DNA of 64,000 nt from Bacteroidaceae bacterium. GTDB lineage: Bacteria > Bacteroidota > Bacteroidia > Bacteroidales > Bacteroidaceae. Location: contig JAILQO010000081.1 of the NCBI GenBank assembly GCA_024698925.1, positions 1-64,000 of the forward strand, given 5' to 3'. The notes under the pieces are model-generated. The model searched no databases. It saw nothing but the letters and a program-made list of their open reading frames with translations, and was not told where the DNA came from. The translations under genes and the position numbers were made by a program. Below are positions 9,734 to 17,800 of this stretch, in pieces (the first letter of the stretch is position 1; every line of letters starts with the position of its first letter).

Positions 9734-10309
9734 ATGAGTGATTATAGAGCCTTTTTCTTTGCCTTTTTACTCCTGCCTGTGATGGTGCTGGCACAACCCC
9801 TTACATCGCAGCGGGGGGCAGCCTCATATTACGCGGATAGTTTTCATGGCCGCCTCATGAGCAACGGTCGTCCTTACCACCGTGACAGCATGACGTGTGC
9901 TCATCTGCGTTATCCGTTGGGAACGTGGCTGCATGTCCGTAATCTGTCGAATAACAAGGAAGTGAACGTGAAGGTTACGGATCGCGGCCCCTACTCGCGT
10001 AAGTTTGTGATAGACCTCTCTCGGGCAGCTGCTCATGAACTGGACATCATCTATCGCGGCCATTGTCCGGTCGTGATTACGCCTTTTGTACCTGCCCGTA
10101 TCCCGTTCCTATACGAGCCATCGCCCGAGAAATCGGAGTTTAATCTCGGATTCTCGGACGATGAAGATGCGTTGCAGCCTTTCTGGCCAGACTCGGCCAG
10201 TACGACACTGCATGCTGATACCACGTTGCTGCGACGTGCTAAGCAGGCGCAGCAAATGTTGAAGCCTCAAACTACAGCCTCGCGCAAGTCCCGTCGCCAG
10301 CGGAAATAA
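9734..10309 (+). CDS. RlpA-like double-psi beta-barrel secreted protein
   Basis: A 191-aa secreted protein with a signal peptide (FFAFLLLPVMVLAQ) and one RlpA-like double-psi beta-barrel at about residues 27-115. Family stretches are GAASYYADSFHGRLMSNG, LGTWLHVRN and KVTDRGPYSRKFVIDLSRAAA, including the DRGP motif. Characterised RlpA proteins are septal lytic transglycosylases acting on denuded peptidoglycan. There is no SPOR domain; the C-terminal 70 residues are basic and low complexity. The 3' end overlaps the convergent pnuT gene by 43 bp. Confidence 0.85.
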   Translation: MSDYRAFFFAFLLLPVMVLAQPLTSQRGAASYYADSFHGRLMSNGRPYHRDSMTCAHLRYPLGTWLHVRNLSNNKEVNVKVTDRGPYSRKFVIDLSRAAAHELDIIYRGHCPVVITPFVPARIPFLYEPSPEKSEFNLGFSDDEDALQPFWPDSASTTLHADTTLLRRAKQAQQMLKPQTTASRKSRRQRK

Positions 10310-10842
10310 CCGAATATGGCGATGACTACGTAGAGCGCATAAAGCGAGGCCTTGAAGGGGATGTCTTTTTGGAAGTAGAGCCAGCAGGTGACGACATCCA
10401 CCGCGATCCAAACAAACCACTGTTCCAAATATTTATGCGCCAAAGCCCATATGCCGACAAGCGATAGCGCTGTGGTAAAGGCATCGGCAACCGGAACGGT
10501 AGAGTCTGTGAAGTGGGAGAGCAAATACCAGATCAGTGCCCACAAAGCCAAGGCAATGGCGGTCCAGAGGAACGCCAGACGGAGTGGCATGTGAGTGATG
10601 GGCCCCTCTCCATCTCCCCCCCTTGGGGGGAGGGCTTTTGTCCAGCGCCAGAACCCGTAGGCGGTCATGGCCAGATAGTAGAACTCCATGCCGCAGTCGG
10701 CATATAGCCCTTTCTGATAATAGAGCACAATGCCCAGTAGCTGCATCACGGCGCCTACGGCCCACATCCATCTTGAGGCTTTATATTCCAAGAGGATATA
10801 GGCGAGGCCGAGGGCGGCAGTCGTGAGGTCTAGATAATTCAT
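10267..10842 (-). CDS. pnuT: PnuC-family thiamine transporter (PnuT type)
   Basis: An inner-membrane vitamin carrier. The 191-aa protein has six or seven hydrophobic segments and family motifs of PnuC (LEYKASRWMWAVGAVMQL, FYYLAMTAYGFWRW, KYLEQWFVWIAVDVVTCWLYF). PnuC proteins import nicotinamide riboside, riboflavin or thiamine. Thiamine is inferred here because the gene is 4 nt downstream of a TonB receptor behind a TPP riboswitch, the known omr1-pnuT arrangement of Bacteroidota. Its 3' end overlaps the convergent RlpA-like gene by 43 bp. Confidence 0.85.
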   Translation of the reverse strand: MNYLDLTTAALGLAYILLEYKASRWMWAVGAVMQLLGIVLYYQKGLYADCGMEFYYLAMTAYGFWRWTKALPPRGGDGEGPITHMPLRLAFLWTAIALALWALIWYLLSHFTDSTVPVADAFTTALSLVGIWALAHKYLEQWFVWIAVDVVTCWLYFQKDIPFKASLYALYVVIAIFGYFRWRRDLREAVV

Positions 10843-10846
10843 CTGC

Positions 10847-13303
10847 TTAAAATCTCAAAGTTAAGCTTCCCATGGCCGTGAATCCGGCTGCGGGGATAAA
10901 GCCAATCTGGTAGTAGCGGTTCTCATTGGGATGTCCGTAGCCATCAAGGATGCTGCTATATACCCATCCGCTGGCGGCGTAATGTGCATTAAAGATATTG
11001 TTGAGGTCCAGAGCGAAGATGGCTTCCTTGAACATCAAGTTGGGGAATGCGCACCCCGGCTTACGCTGTTTAGCGCGCTTTGTGTAGCTTAGATGGAGGT
11101 TGGATGTGCTGAAGGCTGGCAGAGAGCGATCCAAGTTCTCGGTGTTGTCCAGATACTGCCTGCTGACGTAGTTGGTGTGCCAAGTTGCCTTGAAGCCCTT
11201 GTGGTGAACATCGATGAAACCGTTTAAAATTGTAGATGGAGAGAATGCTAGCGTGGAGTTGTCATAGTGAATGGTGCGCCAGTCGGACTCCCAATCTACG
11301 CTTGCCACTTCGTCGAAATCAAGGATGCGATTCTCGCTGAGGGCGGCATTGCCTTCAATGCTGAGCCAAGGGGTGATGTCCCAGCCGGCTGTCAACTCAA
11401 TACCTGTGCGGTAGCTCTCGCCAATGTTGGTGGTCAGTTTCTCACCAATGTCACTGGGCTCACCTGTCTGCACGAATTGGTTTGAGTAGTGCATATAGTA
11501 GAGGTTTGCGCCTGCGCGCCATTTCCTGCCGGTGAAGCTGTAGCCAGTCTCGTAGTCGAACATCCATTCGGCTTTCGGTAGAGGTCTGTAGCCGTTGTCC
11601 GTGAAGTTGTTACGCTCCGGCTCACGATGACTGATGGCCTCTGAGAAGTAGAAGTTGTGGCCGTCGCGATGCCAGCTGATGCCAGCCTTGGGGTTCAAGA
11701 AGTGGTATTGCTTGTCAATGTCGAGATAGTGCTTGGCGTAGGTATTGTCGGCCTGTTTCACGAACTTGTCGTTGTAGCCGTCGGTGCGATAGCCTACATG
11801 GCGGTACTGCAGGTCGCCGAAGATGCTCCACTCGGAATCCACCTTATAGGATGCCTTGATGAAGACGCTGTGATCGTCCTTTGTGGCATCGCTGTCATAG
11901 TAGGTATAGCGTCCGTTTGACAGTATGTCTGAGGCAACATTGGGATTCTTGATGTAAGTGAGGTAGCCGAAGTGGTTGCCCGTGAAACGTTGCAGCGCCA
12001 GACCGCCGATGACGTCCCAGCTATCGTCCTTGTAGTTCACGTTGCCGACAACACCATAGGTGTGCTGTTCCAGTCCCTTTTGGCGTACGACATCGCTCTT
12101 CAGCTCCTTGCCTGTAGGTGTGAAATAGTTGAGGCAAAACTTCTTAGGAAGCTTGTTGTTGGGGCGGAATTCATCGTAGTAACCATAGCCGTAGGTGTAA
12201 TGCAGTGTGGCCATAGCCGTCCAGTGGTCGTTGATGTCCCAAGCGGCGGAGAGCAGGTTGTGATCCTGCCAGAAGTTGTCTGTCGTGCGGGCCCACAGGC
12301 TACCGTCGCTGAGTTCATAGCGCTTGGTCACGAAGTTGCCGTCGGCATCGCGTTGGAAGAGGCCGTCAGCGCCTATGGCCAATTCCTCATAGAGTGAATT
12401 GTACTGTCCGAGGCCGCGGTCGTAGAGGTCGCGATAAGTCTTGATACCGGTCGGTACGGTATAACTCCATGTCCCATCGTCATAGTTGCCATCCATGAGG
12501 CTGTAGTCATCGTTACCGGCTGTGACACCATTCCAGGCCTGTCCCGTTCGCTCGTAGTTACCGATATTCTTGTATCGGATGGTCAGGCAATCATTGGGCA
12601 TGAAAGTGAGACCGCCGTAGTAGCTGCCGGAGCGGCCATCGGTACCGTGGATAAATCCATCTGTCTGCGTCTGATGCCAAGCGCCGTCAAGAATCAGTTT
12701 ATCCCACAGCAGGCCGGTGGAGAATTGAACGCCATAGTTCATGGTGTTGTATGAACCATAGGAGTAGTTCACCTCGGCACTTGGCGTCAGTCTGGGAGCA
12801 GCTGAGCTCAGGGCAATCGTGCCGCCAAAGGCACCATCGCCGTTGGTGCTCGTTCCTACACCGCGTTGTACCTGCACGTTACCCAGCAGCGATGCGTATG
12901 AGTTCATGTTGGCCCAGAATACGCATTGATCCTCGGGCGAGTTCAGTGCAACACCGTCGAGCGTGACGTTGATGCGTGAGTCGCCGGCACCGCGGATGCG
13001 CATATAGGTGGTTCCCGTGCCGAGACCGTTCTCGCCCCAGGCGATAACGCCTGGCGTGCGTGCCAGCAGCATCGGTAGCTCCCGCCCTGTACGTGCGTGT
13101 TCCTGAAGTTCCTCCTTTTGGATATTCGCTACGGCGAAGGGGGCATTCTTGGGGGCGCGTACGGCGCTGACTACCACTTCCTGCATGTGTTCCATTCGGA
13201 GTGAGTCCGCATCAGTCTGTGCCATAGCGCTGGTGGGGCACATCAAGCCAATGAGTCCCATGAAGCTCATGAGACTTTTCACAATTGCTTTTTCTTTTTT
13301 CAT
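10847..13303 (-). CDS. TonB-dependent outer-membrane receptor, thiamine-linked
   Basis: Outer-membrane active transporter of 818 aa with a signal peptide ending near AMAQ, a plug domain (about residues 45-170, with EVVVSAVRAPKNAPFAV and MRIRGAGDSRINVTLDGV) and a 22-strand-type barrel ending in TAMGSLTLRF, with the terminal Phe typical of such barrels. There is no N-terminal CarboxypepD-like domain, so it is a vitamin or siderophore-type receptor and not SusC. The TPP riboswitch in its leader and the adjoining pnuT identify it as the thiamine-regulated receptor class (OMR1). Confidence 0.88.
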   Translation of the reverse strand: MKKEKAIVKSLMSFMGLIGLMCPTSAMAQTDADSLRMEHMQEVVVSAVRAPKNAPFAVANIQKEELQEHARTGRELPMLLARTPGVIAWGENGLGTGTTYMRIRGAGDSRINVTLDGVALNSPEDQCVFWANMNSYASLLGNVQVQRGVGTSTNGDGAFGGTIALSSAAPRLTPSAEVNYSYGSYNTMNYGVQFSTGLLWDKLILDGAWHQTQTDGFIHGTDGRSGSYYGGLTFMPNDCLTIRYKNIGNYERTGQAWNGVTAGNDDYSLMDGNYDDGTWSYTVPTGIKTYRDLYDRGLGQYNSLYEELAIGADGLFQRDADGNFVTKRYELSDGSLWARTTDNFWQDHNLLSAAWDINDHWTAMATLHYTYGYGYYDEFRPNNKLPKKFCLNYFTPTGKELKSDVVRQKGLEQHTYGVVGNVNYKDDSWDVIGGLALQRFTGNHFGYLTYIKNPNVASDILSNGRYTYYDSDATKDDHSVFIKASYKVDSEWSIFGDLQYRHVGYRTDGYNDKFVKQADNTYAKHYLDIDKQYHFLNPKAGISWHRDGHNFYFSEAISHREPERNNFTDNGYRPLPKAEWMFDYETGYSFTGRKWRAGANLYYMHYSNQFVQTGEPSDIGEKLTTNIGESYRTGIELTAGWDITPWLSIEGNAALSENRILDFDEVASVDWESDWRTIHYDNSTLAFSPSTILNGFIDVHHKGFKATWHTNYVSRQYLDNTENLDRSLPAFSTSNLHLSYTKRAKQRKPGCAFPNLMFKEAIFALDLNNIFNAHYAASGWVYSSILDGYGHPNENRYYQIGFIPAAGFTAMGSLTLRF

Positions 13304-13343
13304 TTTTTCCTTTATTATTATATAGGTTCAACAATAAAGGGGC

Positions 13344-13358
13344 GCAGGCGTGGCCTGC
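13344..13358 (-). promoter_or_regulatory. hairpin in the riboswitch expression platform
   Basis: A 6-bp stem GCAGGC/GCCTGC with a 3-nt loop lies between the TPP aptamer and the receptor start codon. It is followed on the minus strand by GCCCCTTTATTG. It may be part of the switching platform (terminator or start-site sequestering); which one cannot be told from sequence alone. Confidence 0.4.
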
Positions 13359-13372
13359 TCTGAAGATTCCGC

Positions 13373-13454
13373 TTATCATCCCTACGTCGGTATTATCCGC
13401 ATCAGGTGAGAGGGTTTGATCTCAGCCCATCACAAAATGGGCACCCCTTGATAA
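13373..13454 (-). ncRNA. TPP (THI-element) riboswitch aptamer
   Basis: On the minus strand the aptamer contains the hallmark GGGTGCCC, GGGCTGAGAT, CACCTGATGCGGATAAT and CGTAGGGA elements in the right order, closed by a P1 stem TTATCA/TGATAA (13449-13454 with 13373-13378). Thiamine pyrophosphate binding would reduce expression of the downstream TonB receptor and pnuT. Confidence 0.95.
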
Positions 13455-13463
13455 ATTCGGGTG

Positions 13464-13471
13464 CAAAAGTA
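13464..13471 (-). promoter_or_regulatory. -7 box for the thiamine-uptake operon
   Basis: Minus-strand TACTTTTG lies 9 nt upstream of the riboswitch P1 stem, so transcription should begin right at the aptamer. Confidence 0.55.
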
Positions 13472-13534
13472 CAAAAAAAACATAAAATACGCAGGGAAAA
13501 AGCTCTATTTTTTTTTTTTTTTGATAAAAGTGCA

Positions 13535-13542
13535 TACCTTTG
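13535..13542 (+). promoter_or_regulatory. -7 box for the small ORF
   Basis: TACCTTTG precedes the ATG at 13564 by 21 nt, after a run of 16 T residues. Confidence 0.5.
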
Positions 13543-13563
13543 CGGCTAATAAAAAGACTGATA

Positions 13564-13770
13564 ATGAGCTTACTCGGTTTCCATAGGAAAAAGAATAAAG
13601 GTTTTGGTAGTTATAAGGATTCTACGCATGTTGAGGTGTATGAACGCATTGCCGCTGACTTGCGTACGACGCCCCAGCACGTTTATGAGATTGCTCACGG
13701 AAAGCTAACTCAAGATTTTGATGATACGGTGATTCGCGAAAGATTGCGCGCTGAAAATATTCTTTCTTAA
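13564..13770 (+). CDS. small hypothetical protein, possible helix-turn-helix
   Basis: A basic 68-aa protein from the ATG at 13564; an in-frame TTG 24 nt upstream overlaps the promoter and is unlikely to be used. Residues about 30-50 (RIAADLRTTPQHVYEIAHGK) resemble a lambda-repressor-like helix-turn-helix, and the N-terminus is Lys/Arg-rich. I do not recognise a named family. It is transcribed alone from a good -7 box. Confidence 0.65.
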   Translation: MSLLGFHRKKNKGFGSYKDSTHVEVYERIAADLRTTPQHVYEIAHGKLTQDFDDTVIRERLRAENILS

Positions 13771-13813
13771 GAAATTCCGCTATTTTGTTGTTTCTATAGG
13801 AAGTCTTTATTCC

Positions 13814-14857
13814 TTATTTCTGCCCACCTAAGAACAGCTCGCAGCGAGCCGGTTCATTCGTTGTGATGAAATCCACGCCAAGGCGGTCCATCTCCATCCA
13901 TTCCTGCTCATTATCTACCGTCCATACGTTGACGTTCATGCCAAGGTTGTGCGCCTCTTCCACCCATTCCGGATGCTGGCGTAAAGCCTTGATGTTGTAA
14001 TCAATGCCTGTGAGTCCCAACTTTTGCAGGCTCATGGGGCTACGATCGCCGTTCAGGTAGGCCACTTCGGCTTGCGGATCAGCCTTGTGAATGGCTACGC
14101 AAGCTTCCAACGAGAAAGATATATAGACTGTGCGTTCCTGTAGCTTCGCTTTCTTGACAGCCTGCACGGCAGCGACGGCACAGGCTGCGCTCCGCTGTAC
14201 GTCCTTGTGGCTCTTCACCTCCAGCACGAGCCGTGTATTCCCCTTATCGCGCTTCATCAGTTTCAGCAGGTCGCTCAGTTCTGGCATCTTCTCGCCGTTG
14301 GCGAGCTGTAGGCGTTTACACTCCTGATACGTGGCATTCTCGATGGTGATGCCGCTATAACTGGCATCGTGATTGACCATCACGTGATTGTCCTGTGTAA
14401 TCCACACGTCAATCTCCGTTCCCCAAATATCCAACGCCATAGCGCGCTGTAGTGAGGCGCGCGAGTTCTGCGCCGACCCTTGGCTCTTCCATTCCCCGCG
14501 ATGGGCGATGACCAAGGCATGATTCTCAGTCGGTAAGGTGGCGGCATAATTGTTTTGGGGTGCCAGATTGCCCACCGTGGTGTGTTCCTGTGGTTGGTAT
14601 TTCAGGGTCGTGGAACCTCTGCGCGAGGCGCTACGTTCGTTGCGGTGGCCGATGGCTGCACCTGTGGCACCGCCAGCCACTACACCGACAACGCTACCAA
14701 TATTATGACCGTTTGATCCGCCCAATATACTGCCAATGACACTGCCCAGAGCTGAACCGAAGTAGGCTCCGTTCACGGCGCCTTGTTCCGTCGTCCTGCA
14801 CCCTGTGAGGGTCACCAGGAGAACCAGTGAAAACAAAAATGCCTTTTTCATTGTCAT
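13814..14857 (-). CDS. lipoprotein: glycine-zipper domain fused to glycerophosphodiester phosphodiesterase
   Basis: A 347-aa predicted lipoprotein (signal with LVTLTGC lipobox). Residues about 30-75 are a glycine zipper (GAYFGSALGSVIGSILGG, GVVAGGATGAAIGH), a membrane-inserting or oligomerising motif. Residues about 110-340 form a GDPD TIM barrel with VIAHRGEWKSQGSAQNS, the GTEIDVWITQDNHVMVNHD acidic site and C-terminal VWTVDNEQEW. GDPD enzymes release glycerol phosphate from phospholipid head groups. In the usual HRG...ENT motif the Glu-Asn pair reads Gln-Asn here. Translation may start at 14857 or at the third codon, 14851. The zipper-GDPD fusion is uncommon. Confidence 0.8.
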   Translation of the reverse strand: MTMKKAFLFSLVLLVTLTGCRTTEQGAVNGAYFGSALGSVIGSILGGSNGHNIGSVVGVVAGGATGAAIGHRNERSASRRGSTTLKYQPQEHTTVGNLAPQNNYAATLPTENHALVIAHRGEWKSQGSAQNSRASLQRAMALDIWGTEIDVWITQDNHVMVNHDASYSGITIENATYQECKRLQLANGEKMPELSDLLKLMKRDKGNTRLVLEVKSHKDVQRSAACAVAAVQAVKKAKLQERTVYISFSLEACVAIHKADPQAEVAYLNGDRSPMSLQKLGLTGIDYNIKALRQHPEWVEEAHNLGMNVNVWTVDNEQEWMEMDRLGVDFITTNEPARCELFLGGQK

Positions 14858-14874
14858 GAAGTTTAATTCTGATG

Positions 14875-14882
14875 CAAAGATA
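14875..14882 (-). promoter_or_regulatory. -7 box for the GDPD lipoprotein gene
   Basis: Minus-strand TATCTTTG lies 17 nt upstream of the first possible ATG. Confidence 0.5.
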
Positions 14883-14976
14883 CATGCTTTTCTGATTCAC
14901 GGAGGTGCAAAAGGTTCAAAATCGTCTGTTTTCGTGATTTTTTATTCATTTTAGCCTTTTTGTGATAAAAAAAGCC

Positions 14977-14984
14977 TATATTTG
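14977..14984 (+). promoter_or_regulatory. -7 box for the AraC-type regulator
   Basis: TATATTTG ends only 5 nt before the ATG at 14990, so the transcript would begin at or within a few bases of the start codon. Confidence 0.45.
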
Positions 14985-14989
14985 CAACC

Positions 14990-15874
14990 ATGAACAGCAA
15001 TCTTTTACCTTTTGAGTCCGTTTCCGTGCAGCATGCGGCGAATGCCTTCAGCGAGCGTGGACGTCTCGTATCGTTAGCAGATCAGTGTGGCTTCTTCCTT
15101 TGCCAGCGTGGATGGGCAGACGTGAGCCTGAATGAGAAAACATACCACATCCAACCTGGTGATGTCTATTTCTATCTTCCTTCCACCTTTGTGTGTCTGC
15201 TGGATCATTCAGCGGACGTGGAAGGTATTGCCGTCAAGTGTAAGATGGAATTTGTGTTGCCCATGATTGAGCAGACGTTTGATGGTACTAATCTTCTGGC
15301 CATGCGTGAGAATCCGTGCATCTCGCTTTCTGCCGACCAGCGCCGTAGTCTTGAGAATCTGTGCCATTTGGTGCGCGAGCGTTCTGACCAGCTGGCGAAG
15401 ACGTCCTCGACAGCCCCCTCGGCCCATTGCCTGCAGCGTCTGGTGCTCTGCCTCGCCGAGAGTCTGCTGAATGAGTTGCTGTATGACTACATTTGCAACC
15501 AGTCCCTACAGCCTCATGTCCATGACAGCCGGGACCGCATCTTCCAGACTTTCCTCGTCTCTCTCTTCACCAACTATAAGAAGGAACGTGAAGTCTCCTT
15601 CTACGCAGCCGAGCAATGTCTCTCGCCCCGCTATTTCTCCAGCGTCATCAAGGAGCGTAGCGGTCGGTCGGCCTTACAGTGGATCGTGCAGATGGTTATC
15701 AGTTCAGCCCGTCAGATGCTTTCAACCACCGACCTCAGTATCAAGGAAATCGCTACGGACTTCAATTTCCCGTCCCAGTCTTTCTTTGGTAAGTACTTCA
15801 AACAGTACGTGGGCATCTCTCCCAAAGAATATCGTCTTCGGGAGCGGAAGGGCGAGCAAATGCTTCCATATTGA
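14990..15874 (+). CDS. AraC-family transcriptional regulator
   Basis: A 294-aa regulator with an N-terminal cupin-like ligand or dimerisation half (residues about 20-180; NEKTYHIQPGDVYFYLPSTF) and a C-terminal pair of helix-turn-helix motifs (about 195-290; VSFYAAEQCLSPRYFSSVIK and SIKEIATDFNFPSQSFFGKY). The order FFGKYFKQYVGISPKEYR is the AraC signature. It has no TM segments. Its stop is 1 nt from that of the convergent response regulator gene. The effector is unknown. The next in-frame Met is about 85 codons downstream, so the start at 14990 is probably real and the mRNA leaderless or nearly so. Confidence 0.9.
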   Translation: MNSNLLPFESVSVQHAANAFSERGRLVSLADQCGFFLCQRGWADVSLNEKTYHIQPGDVYFYLPSTFVCLLDHSADVEGIAVKCKMEFVLPMIEQTFDGTNLLAMRENPCISLSADQRRSLENLCHLVRERSDQLAKTSSTAPSAHCLQRLVLCLAESLLNELLYDYICNQSLQPHVHDSRDRIFQTFLVSLFTNYKKEREVSFYAAEQCLSPRYFSSVIKERSGRSALQWIVQMVISSARQMLSTTDLSIKEIATDFNFPSQSFFGKYFKQYVGISPKEYRLRERKGEQMLPY

Positions 15875-15875
15875 A

Positions 15876-16592
15876 CTATTTGCCCAAGAACTTTGTATCT
15901 AAATACGTCTGGAAGGCCTCTTTGTAGAGGTCGCCGATGGGAAGTTCGGTATGGGCATCCAAGATGACACGGTTCTTATTGACCTCTTGGATTTTACTGA
16001 GGTTGATGATGTAGGAACGGTGGATGCGCATGAAACTGTCTGGAAGCCGTTCCTCCATCTTCTTCAGGGATAGTAGCGTGATGATGGGTTTCGGCTCGCC
16101 TTCAATCCAGATTTTCAGATATTCACTCATGGCCTCGACATAACGGATATCGGGGATGCTGACTTTGACCATACGCGAATCTGCTTTGAGGAAGAGTGTC
16201 TGGTCATCATTCGCGGCTACGGTCGGAGTTCCATTTCCGCTCATGCGTTCTAATAATCTGTTTGCCGCCCGTTGGAAATCTTGCAGGCCAAAGGGTTTCA
16301 ATAGATAGTCCACCGCATTGACACGGAAACCCTCAACCGCATATTCTGCGTAGGCCGTAGTGAACACAATGAGGGGAGGAACGGCCAGCAATTTTACAAA
16401 GTCCATTCCGTTGAGATCCGGCATATTGATATCGCAGAAGATGGCATCAACGGAGTCGTGTTCCAGAAACGAACGTGCCTCCAGCGCGCTTTGGCACTGG
16501 GCTGCCAGTTCCAGGAATGGCACTTTGCCGATATAGCTGGCGAGTTGTTTGAGGGCCAGAGGCTCATCATCAATGGCGAGACAACGGATCAT
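15876..16592 (-). CDS. LytTR-type response regulator
   Basis: A 238-aa regulator with a receiver domain (phosphoacceptor Asp54 in IFCDINMPDLNG, acidic pocket Asp8/Asp9, Lys in YLLKPF) and a C-terminal LytTR DNA-binding domain (about 140-235; VEAMSEYLKIW, RIHRSYIINLSKI). Such regulators bind direct repeats as dimers. It begins 21 nt after the histidine kinase gene and is its cognate partner. Confidence 0.93.
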   Translation of the reverse strand: MIRCLAIDDEPLALKQLASYIGKVPFLELAAQCQSALEARSFLEHDSVDAIFCDINMPDLNGMDFVKLLAVPPLIVFTTAYAEYAVEGFRVNAVDYLLKPFGLQDFQRAANRLLERMSGNGTPTVAANDDQTLFLKADSRMVKVSIPDIRYVEAMSEYLKIWIEGEPKPIITLLSLKKMEERLPDSFMRIHRSYIINLSKIQEVNKNRVILDAHTELPIGDLYKEAFQTYLDTKFLGK

Positions 16593-16613
16593 ATTGGATT
16601 GGCGGTTGATGAA

Positions 16614-17753
16614 TTACGAGGTGATGAAAGGGAGGACAAGTTCGACGGTGTAGATGTCTTGAGCGTCGTTGATGCTGAGCTCATAATTGTGAGCGTAAAG
16701 CAAATCAAGACGTTTGCGGACATTGTCAAGACCCACGCCGCCTTTTTCCTCATTGGACTTCTCTGCTTTGGAGTTGCGACAGGTGAAATGCAACCGATTG
16801 TCCTGTAATTCTACTTTCACTTCGATGAACGAATCGCGCTGATAGCTGACGCCGTGTTTGAAGGCATTCTCGATGAAAGTGATGAGAATCAGCGGCGGAA
16901 TCTGGCTGTCGGGCGCCTCCGTGGGCAGGTCGAGCGTGATACGTACTTTGTCTGTATAACGTAGCTGCATCAGCGTGACATAGTGACGAATGAAGTCGAA
17001 TTCACGCGTGAGGGGCACGCCCTGCTTGTTGCCCTCATAGAGGACGAAACGCATCATCTTCGATAGCTCAACAATGGTGCTCTTAGCCTGCTCCGGGTCT
17101 ATGTCGACGAGGGCATGGATATTGTTGAGCGTGTTCATGAAGAAGTGGGGATTGATCTGATAGCGCAGGTATTCCAACTGCTGCTCCAGGTTCTCGTGCT
17201 CCAATTCAGCCAAACGCTTGCGGTCATCGCGGCTGCGGAGATAGCCCTTGATGCCCAAGTTGGCTCCAAACATCAGCATGAGCAACACGACAGCCATGAT
17301 GTCGTGCTCGGCTACATGGAGTGGTGGCCTGTGGCCTTTGGGAGGACGAGGTGGTTCCCGCCTTTCTGGGAAGTCAGGTCTCCCGTGAAAATCACGAAAC
17401 TCATGTCGCGCCATCTCGTGTGGCGGACGTCTATCGTGTCTTTCCGGTTGGTTGCTGCACTGGTAAAGGGTGAAGGCGGCAATTATCACAGCTACAATGG
17501 AGAAATAGACTGCTCGCTTGTGCCCATGTACCAAAAGGGGCGCCAGCAGAAAGTTATGGACGAGGAACAGGAGCAGAAAGACCGCGAACTTGCGCCATAC
17601 GATGAAGACCTCCATCCAGTCGAATACGCGGCCTGCTTCGCTGACCGTACGCACATACAAACTCAGTAGTGGGGCCGCAAAGAGCAGGCTCCACACTACT
17701 AAGTATATCAGGTTCTCCTGACGCGACTGTTTCATCCAGTTTATTCTTCTCAT
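16614..17753 (-). CDS. LytS/YehU-type sensor histidine kinase with His-rich periplasmic loop
   Basis: A 379-aa membrane kinase. Four TM segments lie near residues 14-34, 52-74, 82-97 and 151-168. The His_kinase domain starts at QINPHFFMNTLNNIHALV (phosphoacceptor His203), and the HATPase region has LILITFIENAFKHGV and GVGLDNVRKRL. The loop between TM3 and TM4 (about 98-150), predicted periplasmic, is rich in Arg, Pro and His (seven histidines), suggesting metal or polyanion sensing. That is inference. It forms an operon with the LytTR regulator. Confidence 0.92.
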   Translation of the reverse strand: MRRINWMKQSRQENLIYLVVWSLLFAAPLLSLYVRTVSEAGRVFDWMEVFIVWRKFAVFLLLFLVHNFLLAPLLVHGHKRAVYFSIVAVIIAAFTLYQCSNQPERHDRRPPHEMARHEFRDFHGRPDFPERREPPRPPKGHRPPLHVAEHDIMAVVLLMLMFGANLGIKGYLRSRDDRKRLAELEHENLEQQLEYLRYQINPHFFMNTLNNIHALVDIDPEQAKSTIVELSKMMRFVLYEGNKQGVPLTREFDFIRHYVTLMQLRYTDKVRITLDLPTEAPDSQIPPLILITFIENAFKHGVSYQRDSFIEVKVELQDNRLHFTCRNSKAEKSNEEKGGVGLDNVRKRLDLLYAHNYELSINDAQDIYTVELVLPFITS

Positions 17754-17800
17754 ATAGAATAACGTAGAAAAATGGAGATTATTGTTATCTTTGGCGTAGA

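Noticed and set aside
17786-17793. Plus-strand TATCTTTG that fits a -7 box
   Set aside because: It would drive transcription antisense into the end of the beta-helix gene and no plus-strand gene follows; likely chance.
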